From Streptomyces sp. NBC_01551 (GTDB lineage: Bacteria; Actinomycetota; Actinomycetes; Streptomycetales; Streptomycetaceae): a stretch of DNA of 64,000 bases. The stretch's first letter is position 1. Each line of letters starts with the position of its first letter. Made by a program: the position numbers and the translations under genes. The notes beneath the pieces were generated by a model. That model had not been told where the DNA came from, did not search any database, and saw only the letters and a program-made list of their open reading frames with translations. Where the stretch lies: contig NZ_JAPEPX010000001.1 of assembly GCF_026339935.1 (NCBI RefSeq), forward strand, positions 990,501 through 1,054,500. The letters run 5' to 3'. Positions 1 through 9,004 of this stretch are shown here, piece after piece.

Positions 1-657
<657 letters not shown>

Positions 658-690
658 TGTTCCCCCCGTCCGGGAAGGAGCGTGATCGGC

Positions 691-1146
691 GTGGCCCGCA
701 ACCGCCGCCTGATCCTGAGCTCGCCGTCCGAGGTCTGGCGCCTGCTGTCCGACGGCCACCGCTACGGGGAGTGGGTCACGGGTACCCGGCAGGTCCTCGC
801 GGCGGACGCGCACTGGCCGGCGGTGGGCGCGCGCCTGCGGGTCCGGGTCGGCGTCGGCCCCCTGACCCTCGACGACACGTGTGTCGTACGGATCTGCGAA
901 CCGCAAACGCGCCTGGAACTGGAGGCGAAGGCGGAACCCTTCGGGGCGGCCCGCATCGCCATGAGGCTGACCCCCTGGGGCGAGAACACCCTCTTCACCC
1001 TCGACTGGCACCCCCTGCGGGGGCCGGGCACCCGGATGCACGGGCTCCCGGTCGACTACCTCGTCGCCGTCCGCAACGGCATGATGCTGACGAAGCTGGC
1101 CAGGATCGCGGTGCGCGAGCACGCGGGGAGCGTCCCGCCCCGGTAG
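691..1146 (+). CDS. SRPBCC-family (polyketide cyclase/START-like) protein
   Basis: A 151-residue protein of the SRPBCC helix-grip fold, whose members bind lipids or other hydrophobic ligands in a deep cavity. It begins VARNRRLILSSPSEVWRLL, the usual first strand and helix where the side chain after 'SSP' opens the family pattern, and it ends with the long C-terminal helix (NGMMLTKLARIAVREHAG). The GTG at 691 is chosen because GGAAGGAG lies 10 bases upstream; a GTG at 682 is in frame but too close to that site. It is divergent from argC and its stop lies 2 bases from that of the convergent next gene. The ligand is unknown. Confidence 0.8.
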   Translation: MARNRRLILSSPSEVWRLLSDGHRYGEWVTGTRQVLAADAHWPAVGARLRVRVGVGPLTLDDTCVVRICEPQTRLELEAKAEPFGAARIAMRLTPWGENTLFTLDWHPLRGPGTRMHGLPVDYLVAVRNGMMLTKLARIAVREHAGSVPPR

Positions 1147-1148
1147 GG

Positions 1149-1724
1149 CTACACCGGCGCCTGCAAAGAGAGGTGCCAGCGGCCGGACCAGCCCGTCAGG
1201 GTGATCGTGGAGAGCGGGCGGACGTCCACGTTCCAGTACGTCAGCGGGGGCGCCTTCAGCGCGTAGACCAGGGCCGCCCGGACCACCGCCGGCTCGGCCA
1301 CCGCCACGATGGCGCCGCCGTCGTCCGCCGGCCGGGTGTCGAGCCAGCCGCCGATCCGGGAGATGAAGGCCAGCAGGGATTCCCCGCCGTGCGGGGCGGC
1401 GAGGGGGTCGCTGAGCCAGACGTCCACCGCCCCGGGTTCGCGGGCGGTCACCTCGCCCAGCGTCAGCCCCCGCCAGCGCCCCATGTCGCAGTCGCGCAGC
1501 GCCGGTTGGGCGAGCGGGGCGTACCCGAGGGCCTCGCCGGTGGCCCGGCTGCGCGGGGTCGGCGAGCAGTAGCGCAGCTCGGCGGCGCCCAGCGGCACCA
1601 GGCCGTGCGCGGCGGACTCCACCGCGCGCCAGCCGGCCCCGTCCAGCGGGCGGTCGTCGTCGAAGCGCTCGGCGAGCAGCGGGGTACCACGCGCTGCCGC
1701 GACGAGCGAGACCCGAACGTGCAT
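1149..1724 (-). CDS. histidine-phosphatase-fold protein lacking the RHG motif
   Basis: A 191-residue protein whose layout follows the phosphoglycerate-mutase/histidine-phosphatase superfamily: an N-terminal LV..R strand, a middle YCSPTPRSRATGEALG segment (usual SxxxRAxQTA), CDMGRWRGLTLGEV (usual E.xxGxWeG), a PHGGESLLAF helix and a C-terminal strand. The catalytic RHG signature is absent: the N-terminus reads LVAAARGTPLLAERF. The second histidine segment reads VAVAEPAVVRAAL instead of a HxxPIR-like motif. It is therefore probably catalytically dead or has another role. It sits 31 bases downstream of the MocR gene on the same strand. No strong ribosome site is visible. Confidence 0.75.
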   Translation of the reverse strand: MHVRVSLVAAARGTPLLAERFDDDRPLDGAGWRAVESAAHGLVPLGAAELRYCSPTPRSRATGEALGYAPLAQPALRDCDMGRWRGLTLGEVTAREPGAVDVWLSDPLAAPHGGESLLAFISRIGGWLDTRPADDGGAIVAVAEPAVVRAALVYALKAPPLTYWNVDVRPLSTITLTGWSGRWHLSLQAPV

Positions 1725-1755
1725 GCGGTGATGGTGGGCCGCCCGCGGCGCGGGG

Positions 1756-3204
1756 TCAAGCGTCCGGGGCCGCCGCGTTCGCCCCGGGGCCGACCCGCAG
1801 CCGCCGCACGGCTTCGGCCAGCTCCCCCGCGCCCGACACCCCGGCGAAGCTGAGCCGTACGTACGGGCCCGGCGGTTCCGCGCAGAAGTACGGCCGCCCG
1901 GCCGCGACCGCGACGCCGGAGCGCAGGGCCGCCGCGGCGAAGGCCGTGTCGTCGGCGCCCTCGCCGAGCCGGGTCCAGAGCTGGTACCCGCCCGTCGGCG
2001 GATGCGTCAGTTCCAGCCCGGGCAGCTCCCTGCGCAGCGCGCCCGCGAGGACGTCCCGCCGGTGGCGCAACTCGGCGGCGACGGCCCGCAGGTGACGCGG
2101 CCAGGCGGGCGCGCCGACCAGTTCGAGCGCGGCCTCCTGGAGCGGCCGGGGCACGAAGAAGCTGTCCACCACCTGAATGGCCCGCAACCGGTCCAGCACC
2201 GGCCCCCGGGCGGCCAGCGCGCCCACCCGCAGGCTGGGCGACGTGGCCTTGGTCAGCGAGCGGACGTGTACGACCACCCCGTCGTGGTCCTCGGCGGCCA
2301 GCGTCGCGGGCAGCGGCCCGGCGTCCTCGTGGGCCAGGGCCCGGGCGTAGTCGTCCTCGACCACGAACGCCCCGGCGGCCCGCGCGATCCGCAGCACCTC
2401 GCCCCGCCGCCCGGCGGACAGCACCGCCCCCGTCGGGTTCTGGAACAGCGGCTGGCACACGAACACCCGCGCGCCGGTCGCCTCGAAGGCGGCGGCCAGC
2501 AGCTCCGGGCGGACCCCGTCGGCGTCGACCGGTACGGGGACGGGCCGGCAGCCGGAGGCACGGGCGATGGCGAGCAGCCCGGGGTAGGTCGGGGACTCCA
2601 CCAGCACCGGCGCGCCGGGCGGGGCCAGCGCCCGCAGCGCGGTGGTCAGCGCGCTCTGCCCGCCCGCGGTGACCAGGACGTCGGCGGCCGCGACGGCCCC
2701 GCCGATCTCGCGGGCGAACCAGTCGCGCAGCTCGGGCAGGCCCTCCATCGGCGGCCGCCCCCAGGCGCCGGGGCGGCGGCCGGCCCGGGCCAGCGCGGCG
2801 GCCATGGCCCGCTCGGGCTGGATGGAGGGGTGCAGGTAACCGCTGTTGAGCCCGATCACCCCGGGCGGCGGTTCGGTCAGGCAGACGAGGACCCCGGAGG
2901 CGTCCACGGAGCGGGGCACCACGTCGCCCGCGCCCTCGGCGCTGAGGGCGACCTCCTGCCAGGAGGTGTCGCCGGGCACGCCGGTCTCCGTACGGGGCTG
3001 GGCGCGGAACACGCCGGCGCCGGGCCGGGTGACCACGAGCCCTTCGGCGGCGAGCTGGGCCAGGGCCCGGGAGACGGTGACCGGACTGACCCGGTAGCGC
3101 TCCACGATGGCCCGGCTCGACGGCAGCTTTCCACCGATCGAGTAGCGATTGAGCTCCGACCGCAGGGATTCTGCCAGTTCCGCCACACTGCTACGCTCGT
3201 ACAT
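1756..3204 (-). CDS. MocR-family (GntR-aminotransferase fusion) regulator
   Basis: A 482-residue protein. Residues 1-75 form a GntR winged helix (KLPSSRAIVERYRVSPVTVSRALAQL). From about residue 110 there is a class I aminotransferase fold with a PLP lysine in VRSLTKATSPSLRVG and the conserved FQNPTG. MocR proteins use bound PLP or amino-acid external aldimines as effectors, usually controlling a divergent gene, here the DMT transporter. The frame stays open far upstream, but the start at 3204 matches the family N-terminus (MYERSSVAELAESL). This ATG overlaps the ATG of the divergent transporter within CATG, so control of both genes by one site is likely. The effector is unknown. Confidence 0.9.
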   Translation of the reverse strand: MYERSSVAELAESLRSELNRYSIGGKLPSSRAIVERYRVSPVTVSRALAQLAAEGLVVTRPGAGVFRAQPRTETGVPGDTSWQEVALSAEGAGDVVPRSVDASGVLVCLTEPPPGVIGLNSGYLHPSIQPERAMAAALARAGRRPGAWGRPPMEGLPELRDWFAREIGGAVAAADVLVTAGGQSALTTALRALAPPGAPVLVESPTYPGLLAIARASGCRPVPVPVDADGVRPELLAAAFEATGARVFVCQPLFQNPTGAVLSAGRRGEVLRIARAAGAFVVEDDYARALAHEDAGPLPATLAAEDHDGVVVHVRSLTKATSPSLRVGALAARGPVLDRLRAIQVVDSFFVPRPLQEAALELVGAPAWPRHLRAVAAELRHRRDVLAGALRRELPGLELTHPPTGGYQLWTRLGEGADDTAFAAAALRSGVAVAAGRPYFCAEPPGPYVRLSFAGVSGAGELAEAVRRLRVGPGANAAAPDA

Positions 3205-4120
3205 GACAGCACAGAATAGCGCTACCCGCCCCAGCCCGATAGCAGTTCGGGGCCGGGCGGGCAGTCGCGCGAACTCCGGCACCGCCCTCGCCGCACTCGG
3301 CGTCGTCGCCTTCTCGCTGACCTTCCCCGCCACCGCCTGGGGCCTGGAGAGCTTCGGCCCCTGGTCGCTGGTCTCGCTGCGCAGCGTGCTCGCCGCGCTG
3401 ATCGCGGGCGGCTTCCTGCTGGCCGGACGGGTGCCGCTGCCGGCCCGCGAGCACTGGGCGGGGCTCGCCGTCGTGGCCGCCGGGGTGGTGGTCGGGTTTC
3501 CGCTGCTCACCACGCTCGCCCTCCAGACGTCCACCACCTCGCACGCCGCCGTGGTGGTCGGCCTGCTGCCGCTGACCACCGCCGCCCTCGCGGCCCTGCG
3601 CACCGGGGTGCGCCCGCCCCGCCGGTTCTGGGCGGCGGCCGTCGCCGGAGCCCTGGTCGTGCTCGGCTTCACCCTCGGGCAGAGCGGCGGCGGCGTCTCG
3701 GCCGGCGACGGCTTCCTCGGCGCGGCCCTGCTGGTGTGCGCGGCCGGGTACACCGAGGGCGGGCGGCTGGCCCGCCGGCTGCCCGGCTGGCAGGTGATCG
3801 GCTGGGCCCTGGTGCTGTGCCTGCCGCTCAGCGCGGCCGGCTGCGTGCTCGGGCTCGCGTACGAGCCGGTGCACCTGACCGGCCACGGGCTGGCCGGGCT
3901 GGTCTGGGCCGCGGCCGGTTCCACCTTCCTCGGCCTGTACGTCTGGTACCGGGGGATGGCCGAGATCGGCCCGGCCCGGGCGAGCCAGCTCCAGCTCGCC
4001 CAGCCGCTGCTGACCCTGGTGTGGTCGGTGGCGCTGCTGGGCGAGCGGCTGTCGCCCGCCGCACCGCTGGCCGCCTGCGCGGTGCTGGTCTGCATCGCCG
4101 TGACCCAGCGGGTCAAATAG
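3203..4120 (+). CDS. EamA/DMT-superfamily transporter
   Basis: A 305-residue integral membrane protein with ten predicted hydrophobic segments arranged as two EamA repeats (for example GTALAALGVVAFSLTFPATA in the first, and the GLYVWYRGMAEIGPARASQL loop typical of the second). DMT exporters move amino acids, drugs or metabolites out of the cell. It lies divergently from a MocR regulator, a common pairing in which PLP- or amino-acid-sensing MocR controls an amino-acid exporter. The ATG at 3203 has no ribosome site; the -10-like TACGCT is 7 bases upstream, suggesting a leaderless mRNA. A downstream start cannot be excluded. The substrate is unknown. Confidence 0.85.
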   Translation: MTAQNSATRPSPIAVRGRAGSRANSGTALAALGVVAFSLTFPATAWGLESFGPWSLVSLRSVLAALIAGGFLLAGRVPLPAREHWAGLAVVAAGVVVGFPLLTTLALQTSTTSHAAVVVGLLPLTTAALAALRTGVRPPRRFWAAAVAGALVVLGFTLGQSGGGVSAGDGFLGAALLVCAAGYTEGGRLARRLPGWQVIGWALVLCLPLSAAGCVLGLAYEPVHLTGHGLAGLVWAAAGSTFLGLYVWYRGMAEIGPARASQLQLAQPLLTLVWSVALLGERLSPAAPLAACAVLVCIAVTQRVK

Positions 4121-4181
4121 GGGCGATCCGCCCTAAACTGCTAACACCGGATCGGATCGGACCGCCACCGAGGAGGTCACT

Positions 4182-4379
4182 ATGCGCGCGACCGAGGGCG
4201 ACCAGTTGGTGCAGCACGGCAGGATCGTCGGGCAGCACGACAAGGTCGGCGAGATCACCCAGGTACTCGGCGAGAACGGCACCCCTCCCTACCGGGTCCG
4301 TTTCCAGGACGGCCACGAGGCCGTCATGTCCCCCGGCCCCGACTGCGTCGTGAAGCACCCGACGGAGCCCACGCACTGA
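4182..4379 (+). CDS. DUF1918 domain protein
   Basis: A 65-residue protein of the DUF1918 family, a small SH3-like barrel found across actinobacteria with no assigned function. Family features visible are the N-terminal MRATEGDQLVQHGRIVGQ, a G(E)I..V sheet, and the DGHEAVMSPGPDC segment near the C-terminus. A strong ribosome site GAGGAGGT lies 5-12 bases upstream of the ATG. The stop is one base from that of the convergent glycosidase-like gene, leaving no room for an intrinsic terminator. Confidence 0.9.
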   Translation: MRATEGDQLVQHGRIVGQHDKVGEITQVLGENGTPPYRVRFQDGHEAVMSPGPDCVVKHPTEPTH

Positions 4380-4380
4380 C

Positions 4381-5670
4381 TCAGCGCGGCGCCGCCGCGG
4401 TCGGGTAGTGGTCGGCGACCACCCTGGCCATCGCTCCATTGGGGTCCGCGACCACCTGCTTCGCCGAGAAGTAGCAGTGGCCGCGGACCTCGGGGTACCC
4501 CTTCGCGAACCGGAGGTGCCGCGACAGCTCCGCCGGATCGCGCCAGGCCGCCGTGGCACTGTCCGGGTCGCAGCGGTAGAGCGCCTCGCCGACGTAGAGC
4601 CGCACATTCGTGCCGGCGACGGTCCGCGCCCACCAGGGCACGAGGTCCGCGTAGTCGGCGCTCGCGTGTCCGATCTCCCAGTACGCCTGCGGCACGATGT
4701 AGTCGATCCAGCCCTCCCTGACCCACTTGCGGGTGTCCGCGTACAGGTCGTCGTACGTCGCGACGCCCGCCCGCGTGGGCGAGCCCTCCGGGTCCACGTT
4801 GGAGTTGCGCCAGACCCCGAACGGACTGACACCGAACCGCGCCGCCGGACGGACCTTCCTCACTCGCGCCGACATCTCGCTGACCAGCAAGTCGATGTTG
4901 TTCCTGCGCCAGTCCGCCCGGGAGTCGAAGGCGCCGCCGTACTCCTCGTACGCGTCGTCGTCGTCGAAGTAGTCGTCCTCGGCGGGGTACGGGTAGAAGT
5001 AGTCGTCCCAGTGCACCCCGTCCACCGCGTAGCGGGAGACGGCGTCGAGCATGGCCTCCTGGACGAAGCTCCGCACCTCGGGCAGGCCCGGGTTGTAGTA
5101 GGTCTTGCCGCCGTACTGGACCACCCACCCGGGATTGCGCAGGGCCGGGTGGCCGTCGGCCAGCCGGTCGAGGTCGGTGTGCTGGGCCACCCGGTACGGG
5201 TTGAACCAGGCGTGCAGTTCCAGCCCGCGGGCGTGCGCCTCGGCGACGGCGGTGCCGAGCGGGTCCCAGCCGGGGTCGCCGCCCTGTTCCCCCGTCAGCC
5301 ATTCGCACCAGGGTTCCCGCGCCGCCGGCCACATCGCGTCGGCGGCCGGCCGGACCTGGAGGATCACCGCGTTCAGGCGCCGCCTGACGGCGGTGTCCAG
5401 CAGGGCGATCAGCTCGGACCGCTGCTTCGCGGCGGACAGCCCGGCCCGCGAGGGCCAGTCCACGTTCTGGACGGAGGCGATCCACATCCCCCGGAACTCG
5501 GCGGCGGCCAGCTGACCCCCGGCCCGCTCACCGGCCCTCGGCGCCGCACCCGCCGCAGCCGCACCCGCCGTGCTCGCCGCACCCGCCGGGGCCGCCGCCG
5601 CGCCCGTCGCCGCGACGGCAAGCGCCCCCGCCGCCCCCGTCAGCAGCCCGCGCCGCCCGATGTACTCCAT
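4381..5670 (-). CDS. Tat-exported family 10-like glycosyl hydrolase (DUF187/GHL10)
   Basis: A 429-residue extracellular protein. The N-terminus MEYIGRRGLLTGAAGALAVA carries a twin-arginine export signal followed by an Ala-rich linker to about residue 55. The mature part is the GHL10 (YngK-like) TIM barrel: FRGMWIASVQNVDWPS, LQVRPAADAMW, a LHAWFNPYR strand, GVHWDDYFYP with paired acidic residues, and YIVPQAYWE. Family members are thought to act on cell-wall or other polysaccharides; the substrate here is not readable. The insertion EDDYFDDDDAYEEYGG is very acidic. The tatA/tatC genes are elsewhere in this window. Confidence 0.88.
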   Translation of the reverse strand: MEYIGRRGLLTGAAGALAVAATGAAAAPAGAASTAGAAAAGAAPRAGERAGGQLAAAEFRGMWIASVQNVDWPSRAGLSAAKQRSELIALLDTAVRRRLNAVILQVRPAADAMWPAAREPWCEWLTGEQGGDPGWDPLGTAVAEAHARGLELHAWFNPYRVAQHTDLDRLADGHPALRNPGWVVQYGGKTYYNPGLPEVRSFVQEAMLDAVSRYAVDGVHWDDYFYPYPAEDDYFDDDDAYEEYGGAFDSRADWRRNNIDLLVSEMSARVRKVRPAARFGVSPFGVWRNSNVDPEGSPTRAGVATYDDLYADTRKWVREGWIDYIVPQAYWEIGHASADYADLVPWWARTVAGTNVRLYVGEALYRCDPDSATAAWRDPAELSRHLRFAKGYPEVRGHCYFSAKQVVADPNGAMARVVADHYPTAAAPR

Positions 5671-5845
5671 GTGAGGACTCCACTCCGCTCGGTGACATTG
5701 TCCTGCTGGCGCCCAGCATGCCCGCCCCGGCCCGCCACGACGGTCAAGGTCGGGGGTAACGTCGGGGGGCGTGGCGGGCGCCGGAAAGCAGTTACCACTG
5801 TCGAGCACGGGGGACCCGCGATGGATGAGCAGCGAAAGGCACGAT

Positions 5846-6718
5846 GTGACGGACCTCCCTACCGACATCGCACGCGTCGGCGTAGTGGGCTGTGGCCAGA
5901 TGGGCGCGGGCATCGCGGAGGTGTGCGCCCGCAGCGGTCTTGAGGTGAAGGTCGCCGAGACCACCGGCGAGGCCCTGGAACTCGGGCGCACCCGGCTGCA
6001 CAACTCCCTGACGAAGGCCGCCGAACGCGGCAAGATCAGCGAGGAGGAGCGGGACGCCACCCTGGCCCGCCTCACTTTCACCACCGACCTCGGCGAGTTC
6101 GCCGACCGCGACCTCGTCATCGAGGCCGTCGTCGAGAACGAGCAGGTCAAGACGGAGATCTTCCAGGTCCTGGACCAGGTGATCACCCGTCCGGACGCGA
6201 TCCTCGCCTCCAACACCTCCTCGATCCCGCTGGTGAAGCTGGCCGTCGCGACCTCGCGGCCGGACCAGGTCATCGGCATCCACTTCTTCAACCCGGCCCC
6301 GGTGCAGAAGCTCGTCGAGCTGATCCCGGCGCTGACCACGGGCGAGGAGACGGTCAAGCGGGCCGAGGCCCTGGTGCGGGACGTGCTCGGCAAGCACGCG
6401 GTCCGCGCCCAGGACCGGTCCGGGTTCGTCGTCAACGCGCTCCTCGTCCCGTACCTGCTGTCCGCGATCCGGATGTTCGAGTCGGGCATCGCCAGCCGCG
6501 AGGACATCGACAACGGCATGGAGCTGGGCTGCGCCCACCCGATGGGCCCGCTCAAGCTGTCCGACCTGATCGGCCTGGACACCATCGCGTCGATCGCGGA
6601 CTCGATGTACACCGAGTACAAGGAGCCGCTGTACGCCGCTCCCCCGCTGCTGCAGCGGATGGTCGACGCGGGCCGCCTCGGCCGCAAGACCGGCTCGGGT
6701 TTCTACCCGTACGGCTGA
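5846..6718 (+). CDS. 3-hydroxybutyryl-CoA (3-hydroxyacyl-CoA) dehydrogenase
   Basis: A 290-residue NAD-dependent enzyme that oxidises 3-hydroxyacyl-CoA to 3-ketoacyl-CoA in fatty-acid or phenylacetate degradation, or the reverse in butyryl-CoA synthesis. The Rossmann motif GVVGCGQMGAGIAE is at residues 12-25. Further on are ILASNTSSIPL, the catalytic-histidine segment GIHFFNPAP, and the C-terminal helical domain ending GRKTGSGFYPYG. The GTG at 5846 is preferred because GAAAGG is 6 bases upstream; an ATG at 5825 is the alternative. It is monocistronic here and convergent with the NUDIX gene. Confidence 0.93.
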   Translation: MTDLPTDIARVGVVGCGQMGAGIAEVCARSGLEVKVAETTGEALELGRTRLHNSLTKAAERGKISEEERDATLARLTFTTDLGEFADRDLVIEAVVENEQVKTEIFQVLDQVITRPDAILASNTSSIPLVKLAVATSRPDQVIGIHFFNPAPVQKLVELIPALTTGEETVKRAEALVRDVLGKHAVRAQDRSGFVVNALLVPYLLSAIRMFESGIASREDIDNGMELGCAHPMGPLKLSDLIGLDTIASIADSMYTEYKEPLYAAPPLLQRMVDAGRLGRKTGSGFYPYG

Positions 6719-6733
6719 CCCCCGTAACGGCCG

Positions 6734-7264
6734 CTAACCCAGCCTCAGGTGATGGAGCAGCAGGAGCCCGGCCGCCATGTTGGCGGCCGGGATCTCGCCG
6801 CGGGCGATCATGTCCGGCACCAGTTTGAGCGGGACCCATTCGCGGCGTGAGGACTCGAAGTCGTCCTCGGGGTGGCCCGTGTACGTGGCCCCGTCCGCCC
6901 AGTAGAGGTGGTGGCGGGCGTCGGTGAGCCCGTTGGAGGGCTCCACGGTCATCAGGTGGCGGAGCGGGCCGGGCCGCCAGCCCGACTCCTCCTCCATCTC
7001 GCGGGCGGCGGCCGCTTCGAGGGACTCGCCGTCCTCGACGACCCCCGCCGGCAGCTCCCAGCCCCAGCTGTCGGTGATGAACCGGTGCCGCCACAGCAGC
7101 AGCACCTCGTTGGCCCCGTTGACGGCCGTGGCGGCGGCGACCGGCCGCAGCCGGATCACGAAGTGGTCCAGGTGCCGCCCGTCCGGGAGCTCCACGTCCG
7201 CGAGGTTCACGTCGAACCAGCGGTTCTTGTACACGGTCCGCTCACTCAGGTTCGTCCACTGCAC
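6734..7264 (-). CDS. NUDIX hydrolase
   Basis: A 176-residue NUDIX protein. The NUDIX box GVVEDGESLEAAAAREMEEESGW matches the GX5EX7REUXEEXGU pattern, with LPA immediately before it, as in ADP-ribose pyrophosphatase-type members (residues about 75-110). Such enzymes hydrolyse nucleoside diphosphates linked to another moiety; the exact substrate is unknown. The start is GTG at 7264, with GGAAGG 10 bases upstream. It lies 53 bases downstream of the regulator gene on the same strand, so the two may be co-transcribed. Confidence 0.92.
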   Translation of the reverse strand: MQWTNLSERTVYKNRWFDVNLADVELPDGRHLDHFVIRLRPVAAATAVNGANEVLLLWRHRFITDSWGWELPAGVVEDGESLEAAAAREMEEESGWRPGPLRHLMTVEPSNGLTDARHHLYWADGATYTGHPEDDFESSRREWVPLKLVPDMIARGEIPAANMAAGLLLLHHLRLG

Positions 7265-7317
7265 GGTTGTGCCACCTTCCGTTCGAGTAGGTGGCAACAT
7301 GGCAGCAGTCCGGGCTG

Positions 7318-8655
7318 TCACAGGGGAACGCGCAGCGCCCCGTCGATGAGCTGTGCGGTCTCCTCCGCGCCGGCACAACCGCTGGTCAGAAGCTGTTCGC
7401 GGACCGCCCGCAGCCGCTCCCGCAGCCGGAGCGATTCCATCCCCTTGGCCCGTTCGGCCATCTCGGCCGCGGCCGCCACCGCCCGGTCGGCCTCGCCCTG
7501 GCGCAGCTGGATCTCGCACAGCATCGCCAGCCGGTGCACGCGCCCGCGATCGTGCGCCGGGGTGGCCGCGGCGGCCGCCGCCTGCTCGTGCGCGGCGTCC
7601 AGATCCCCCAGGCTCAGCAGCGCCTGAGCCACCTGTACGTTGACCAGCCCGGGCTGGACGTACCCCGTCTCGTCGGGCTCCGTGCCGGGGCGGATCCGCT
7701 CGGCGGCCGCCTCGGCCTGCCGGATGCACGCCAACGCGGTGCGGGTGTCGCCGAGTTGGGCGTACGCCTTGGCCTGCATCGCGTACAGGTCCGCGGCCAG
7801 GGCGGGGGTGGTGTGGCGGCCCGCCGCGCGCAGGGCGGCCTCGGCGAAGGCCACCGCCTGGCGGTGGTCGCACAGGTGCAGCGACTGGTTGACGAGCAGC
7901 GCGATCACATACGCCCCCAGGCCCCGGTCCCCACTGGCCTTGGCGAGCCGCAGCGCCTGGTGGAAGTAGCGCTGCGCCAGCCCGTGGGCGTCCGAGTCGT
8001 ACGCGCAGATGCCCGCCACCGCCACCAGGGACCCGGTGGCGCGGTGCAGGCGGCGGCCGAGGGCGTCGGGGTAGCTGCCGCGCAGCAGGGGGGCCGCCTC
8101 GCTGCCCAGGAAGCGGATGATCCGCTCCCGGGTGGCCACCCCGCCGGCCCGGCGGTACATCAGCTCGTAGTGCGCGCGGGCCGCCCGCAGGATCTCGATG
8201 TGCTCGGGGCCGACCCTGGTCGCGCCGTCCCGGGACACGTCCATGTCCTCCGGCGGGTTCTCCCACTCCCAGACGGGGATGACGGCGGGGGTCCCGGTGA
8301 CCGCCTCGGCGGCCAGGAGCTGGGTACGGCCCTGCTGGTCGGCGCGCCACAGGGCGGCGGCCCGGTCGACGAACCCGCTGAGCGGGGTGGCGTGCGGGGA
8401 CGCCGGGCCGGGCACGCCGAGCCCGGCGTCGTCGAGGCCCACGGGCCGGCCCAGCCGGCCGCCGAGCACCTCGCAGATCAGGTCGGGCACCTGACCGCGC
8501 GGCCGCTGCCCCTTCAACCAGCGGGAGACCGCGGTGTGTTCGTAGCGCAGTGCGAGTCCGCGGGTGCGGCCCGCCTGGTTGACATGTGCGGCAAGTCCGG
8601 CGTGGGACATGCCCGCCTCGGCGAGGAGGGCGTCGAGCAGGGTGTTGGGCTGCAT
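7318..8655 (-). CDS. HTH-TPR transcriptional regulator (NsdA-like)
   Basis: A 445-residue cytoplasmic regulator. Residues 1-60 form an XRE-like HTH (GMSHAGLAAHVNQAGRTRGL, then HTAVSRWLKGQRPRG). A long helical region of TPR-type repeats follows, for example AQRYFHQALRLAKASGDRGL and LADLYAMQAKAYAQLGDTRT. The arrangement resembles Streptomyces NsdA-type regulators, which affect sporulation and antibiotic production; that resemblance is from memory and not tested. The ATG at 8655 has GGAGGGG 3-9 bases upstream. Two perfect inverted repeats lie about 45-85 bases upstream and may be its own operators. Confidence 0.82.
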   Translation of the reverse strand: MQPNTLLDALLAEAGMSHAGLAAHVNQAGRTRGLALRYEHTAVSRWLKGQRPRGQVPDLICEVLGGRLGRPVGLDDAGLGVPGPASPHATPLSGFVDRAAALWRADQQGRTQLLAAEAVTGTPAVIPVWEWENPPEDMDVSRDGATRVGPEHIEILRAARAHYELMYRRAGGVATRERIIRFLGSEAAPLLRGSYPDALGRRLHRATGSLVAVAGICAYDSDAHGLAQRYFHQALRLAKASGDRGLGAYVIALLVNQSLHLCDHRQAVAFAEAALRAAGRHTTPALAADLYAMQAKAYAQLGDTRTALACIRQAEAAAERIRPGTEPDETGYVQPGLVNVQVAQALLSLGDLDAAHEQAAAAAATPAHDRGRVHRLAMLCEIQLRQGEADRAVAAAAEMAERAKGMESLRLRERLRAVREQLLTSGCAGAEETAQLIDGALRVPL

Positions 8656-8700
8656 GGGCCCCTCCAAGGGCTCGTGGAACTCAGGCTAGTGGGTGTGCGA

Positions 8701-8738
8701 TTCACACGGGGTGTGAATGCAGTACGCGCATAAATGCG
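8701..8738. promoter_or_regulatory. paired inverted repeats, possible operator
   Basis: Two short perfect dyads, 7+3+7 and 5+2+5 bases, stand 10 bases apart and 46-83 bases upstream of the HTH-TPR regulator start. Unlike the surrounding DNA they are relatively AT-rich. Their position suits regulator binding over the promoter of the gene at 8655. The regulator is unknown, and autoregulation is only a guess. Confidence 0.45.
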
Positions 8739-8959
8739 ATACGCACCCTCGCGCTGGGGTGCCCCGGGGCGGTTCACTTAAGGGCCTCGCCAAGAGGCAG
8801 CTCGGGTCGTCGGCTCCCCCTCGTACAGTGCGACGACCCGTCACCGCGCCGCCCGTTCTGCTGTCTGCCCGACACTCCACGGCAGGCGGGCGGCGCGCCT
8901 CGGTTCCGCCGGTGCCCGGTTGGTCGCCGGGCCCCGGCAGGGGCCGGGCCGGACGCGCG

Positions 8960-8982
8960 CCGGGCCCTCCCACCGGGCCCGG
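8960..8982 (-). terminator. hairpin downstream of SpoIIE-type phosphatase gene
   Basis: The perfect 8-base stem CCGGGCCC/GGGCCCGG with a 7-base loop lies 22 bases beyond the stop of the phosphatase gene. It has no U tract, as is common for Streptomyces terminators. Confidence 0.5.
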
Positions 8983-9004
8983 TGCGCGTGGCCAGGACCG
9001 GTCG

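Larger units (their letters stand above)
8656..9004. other. intergenic region with two palindromes and one terminator hairpin
   Basis: No convincing gene is seen in these 349 bases. Two palindromes, both upstream of the HTH-TPR gene, are TTCACAC-GGG-GTGTGAA (8701-8717) and CGCAT-AA-ATGCG (8727-8738). They are candidate operator sites. A GC-rich hairpin, CCGGGCCC-7-GGGCCCGG (8960-8982), lies just beyond the end of the SpoIIE-type gene and is a likely terminator for it. The stretch between 8760 and 8950 is featureless GC-rich sequence with no ORF showing Streptomyces codon bias. Confidence 0.6.

Noticed and set aside
3205..4116. Long upstream extension of the MocR frame, antisense to the transporter gene
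   Set aside because: The family N-terminus begins at 3204; the extension is Ser/Pro/Thr-rich, typical of an antisense GC-rich frame.
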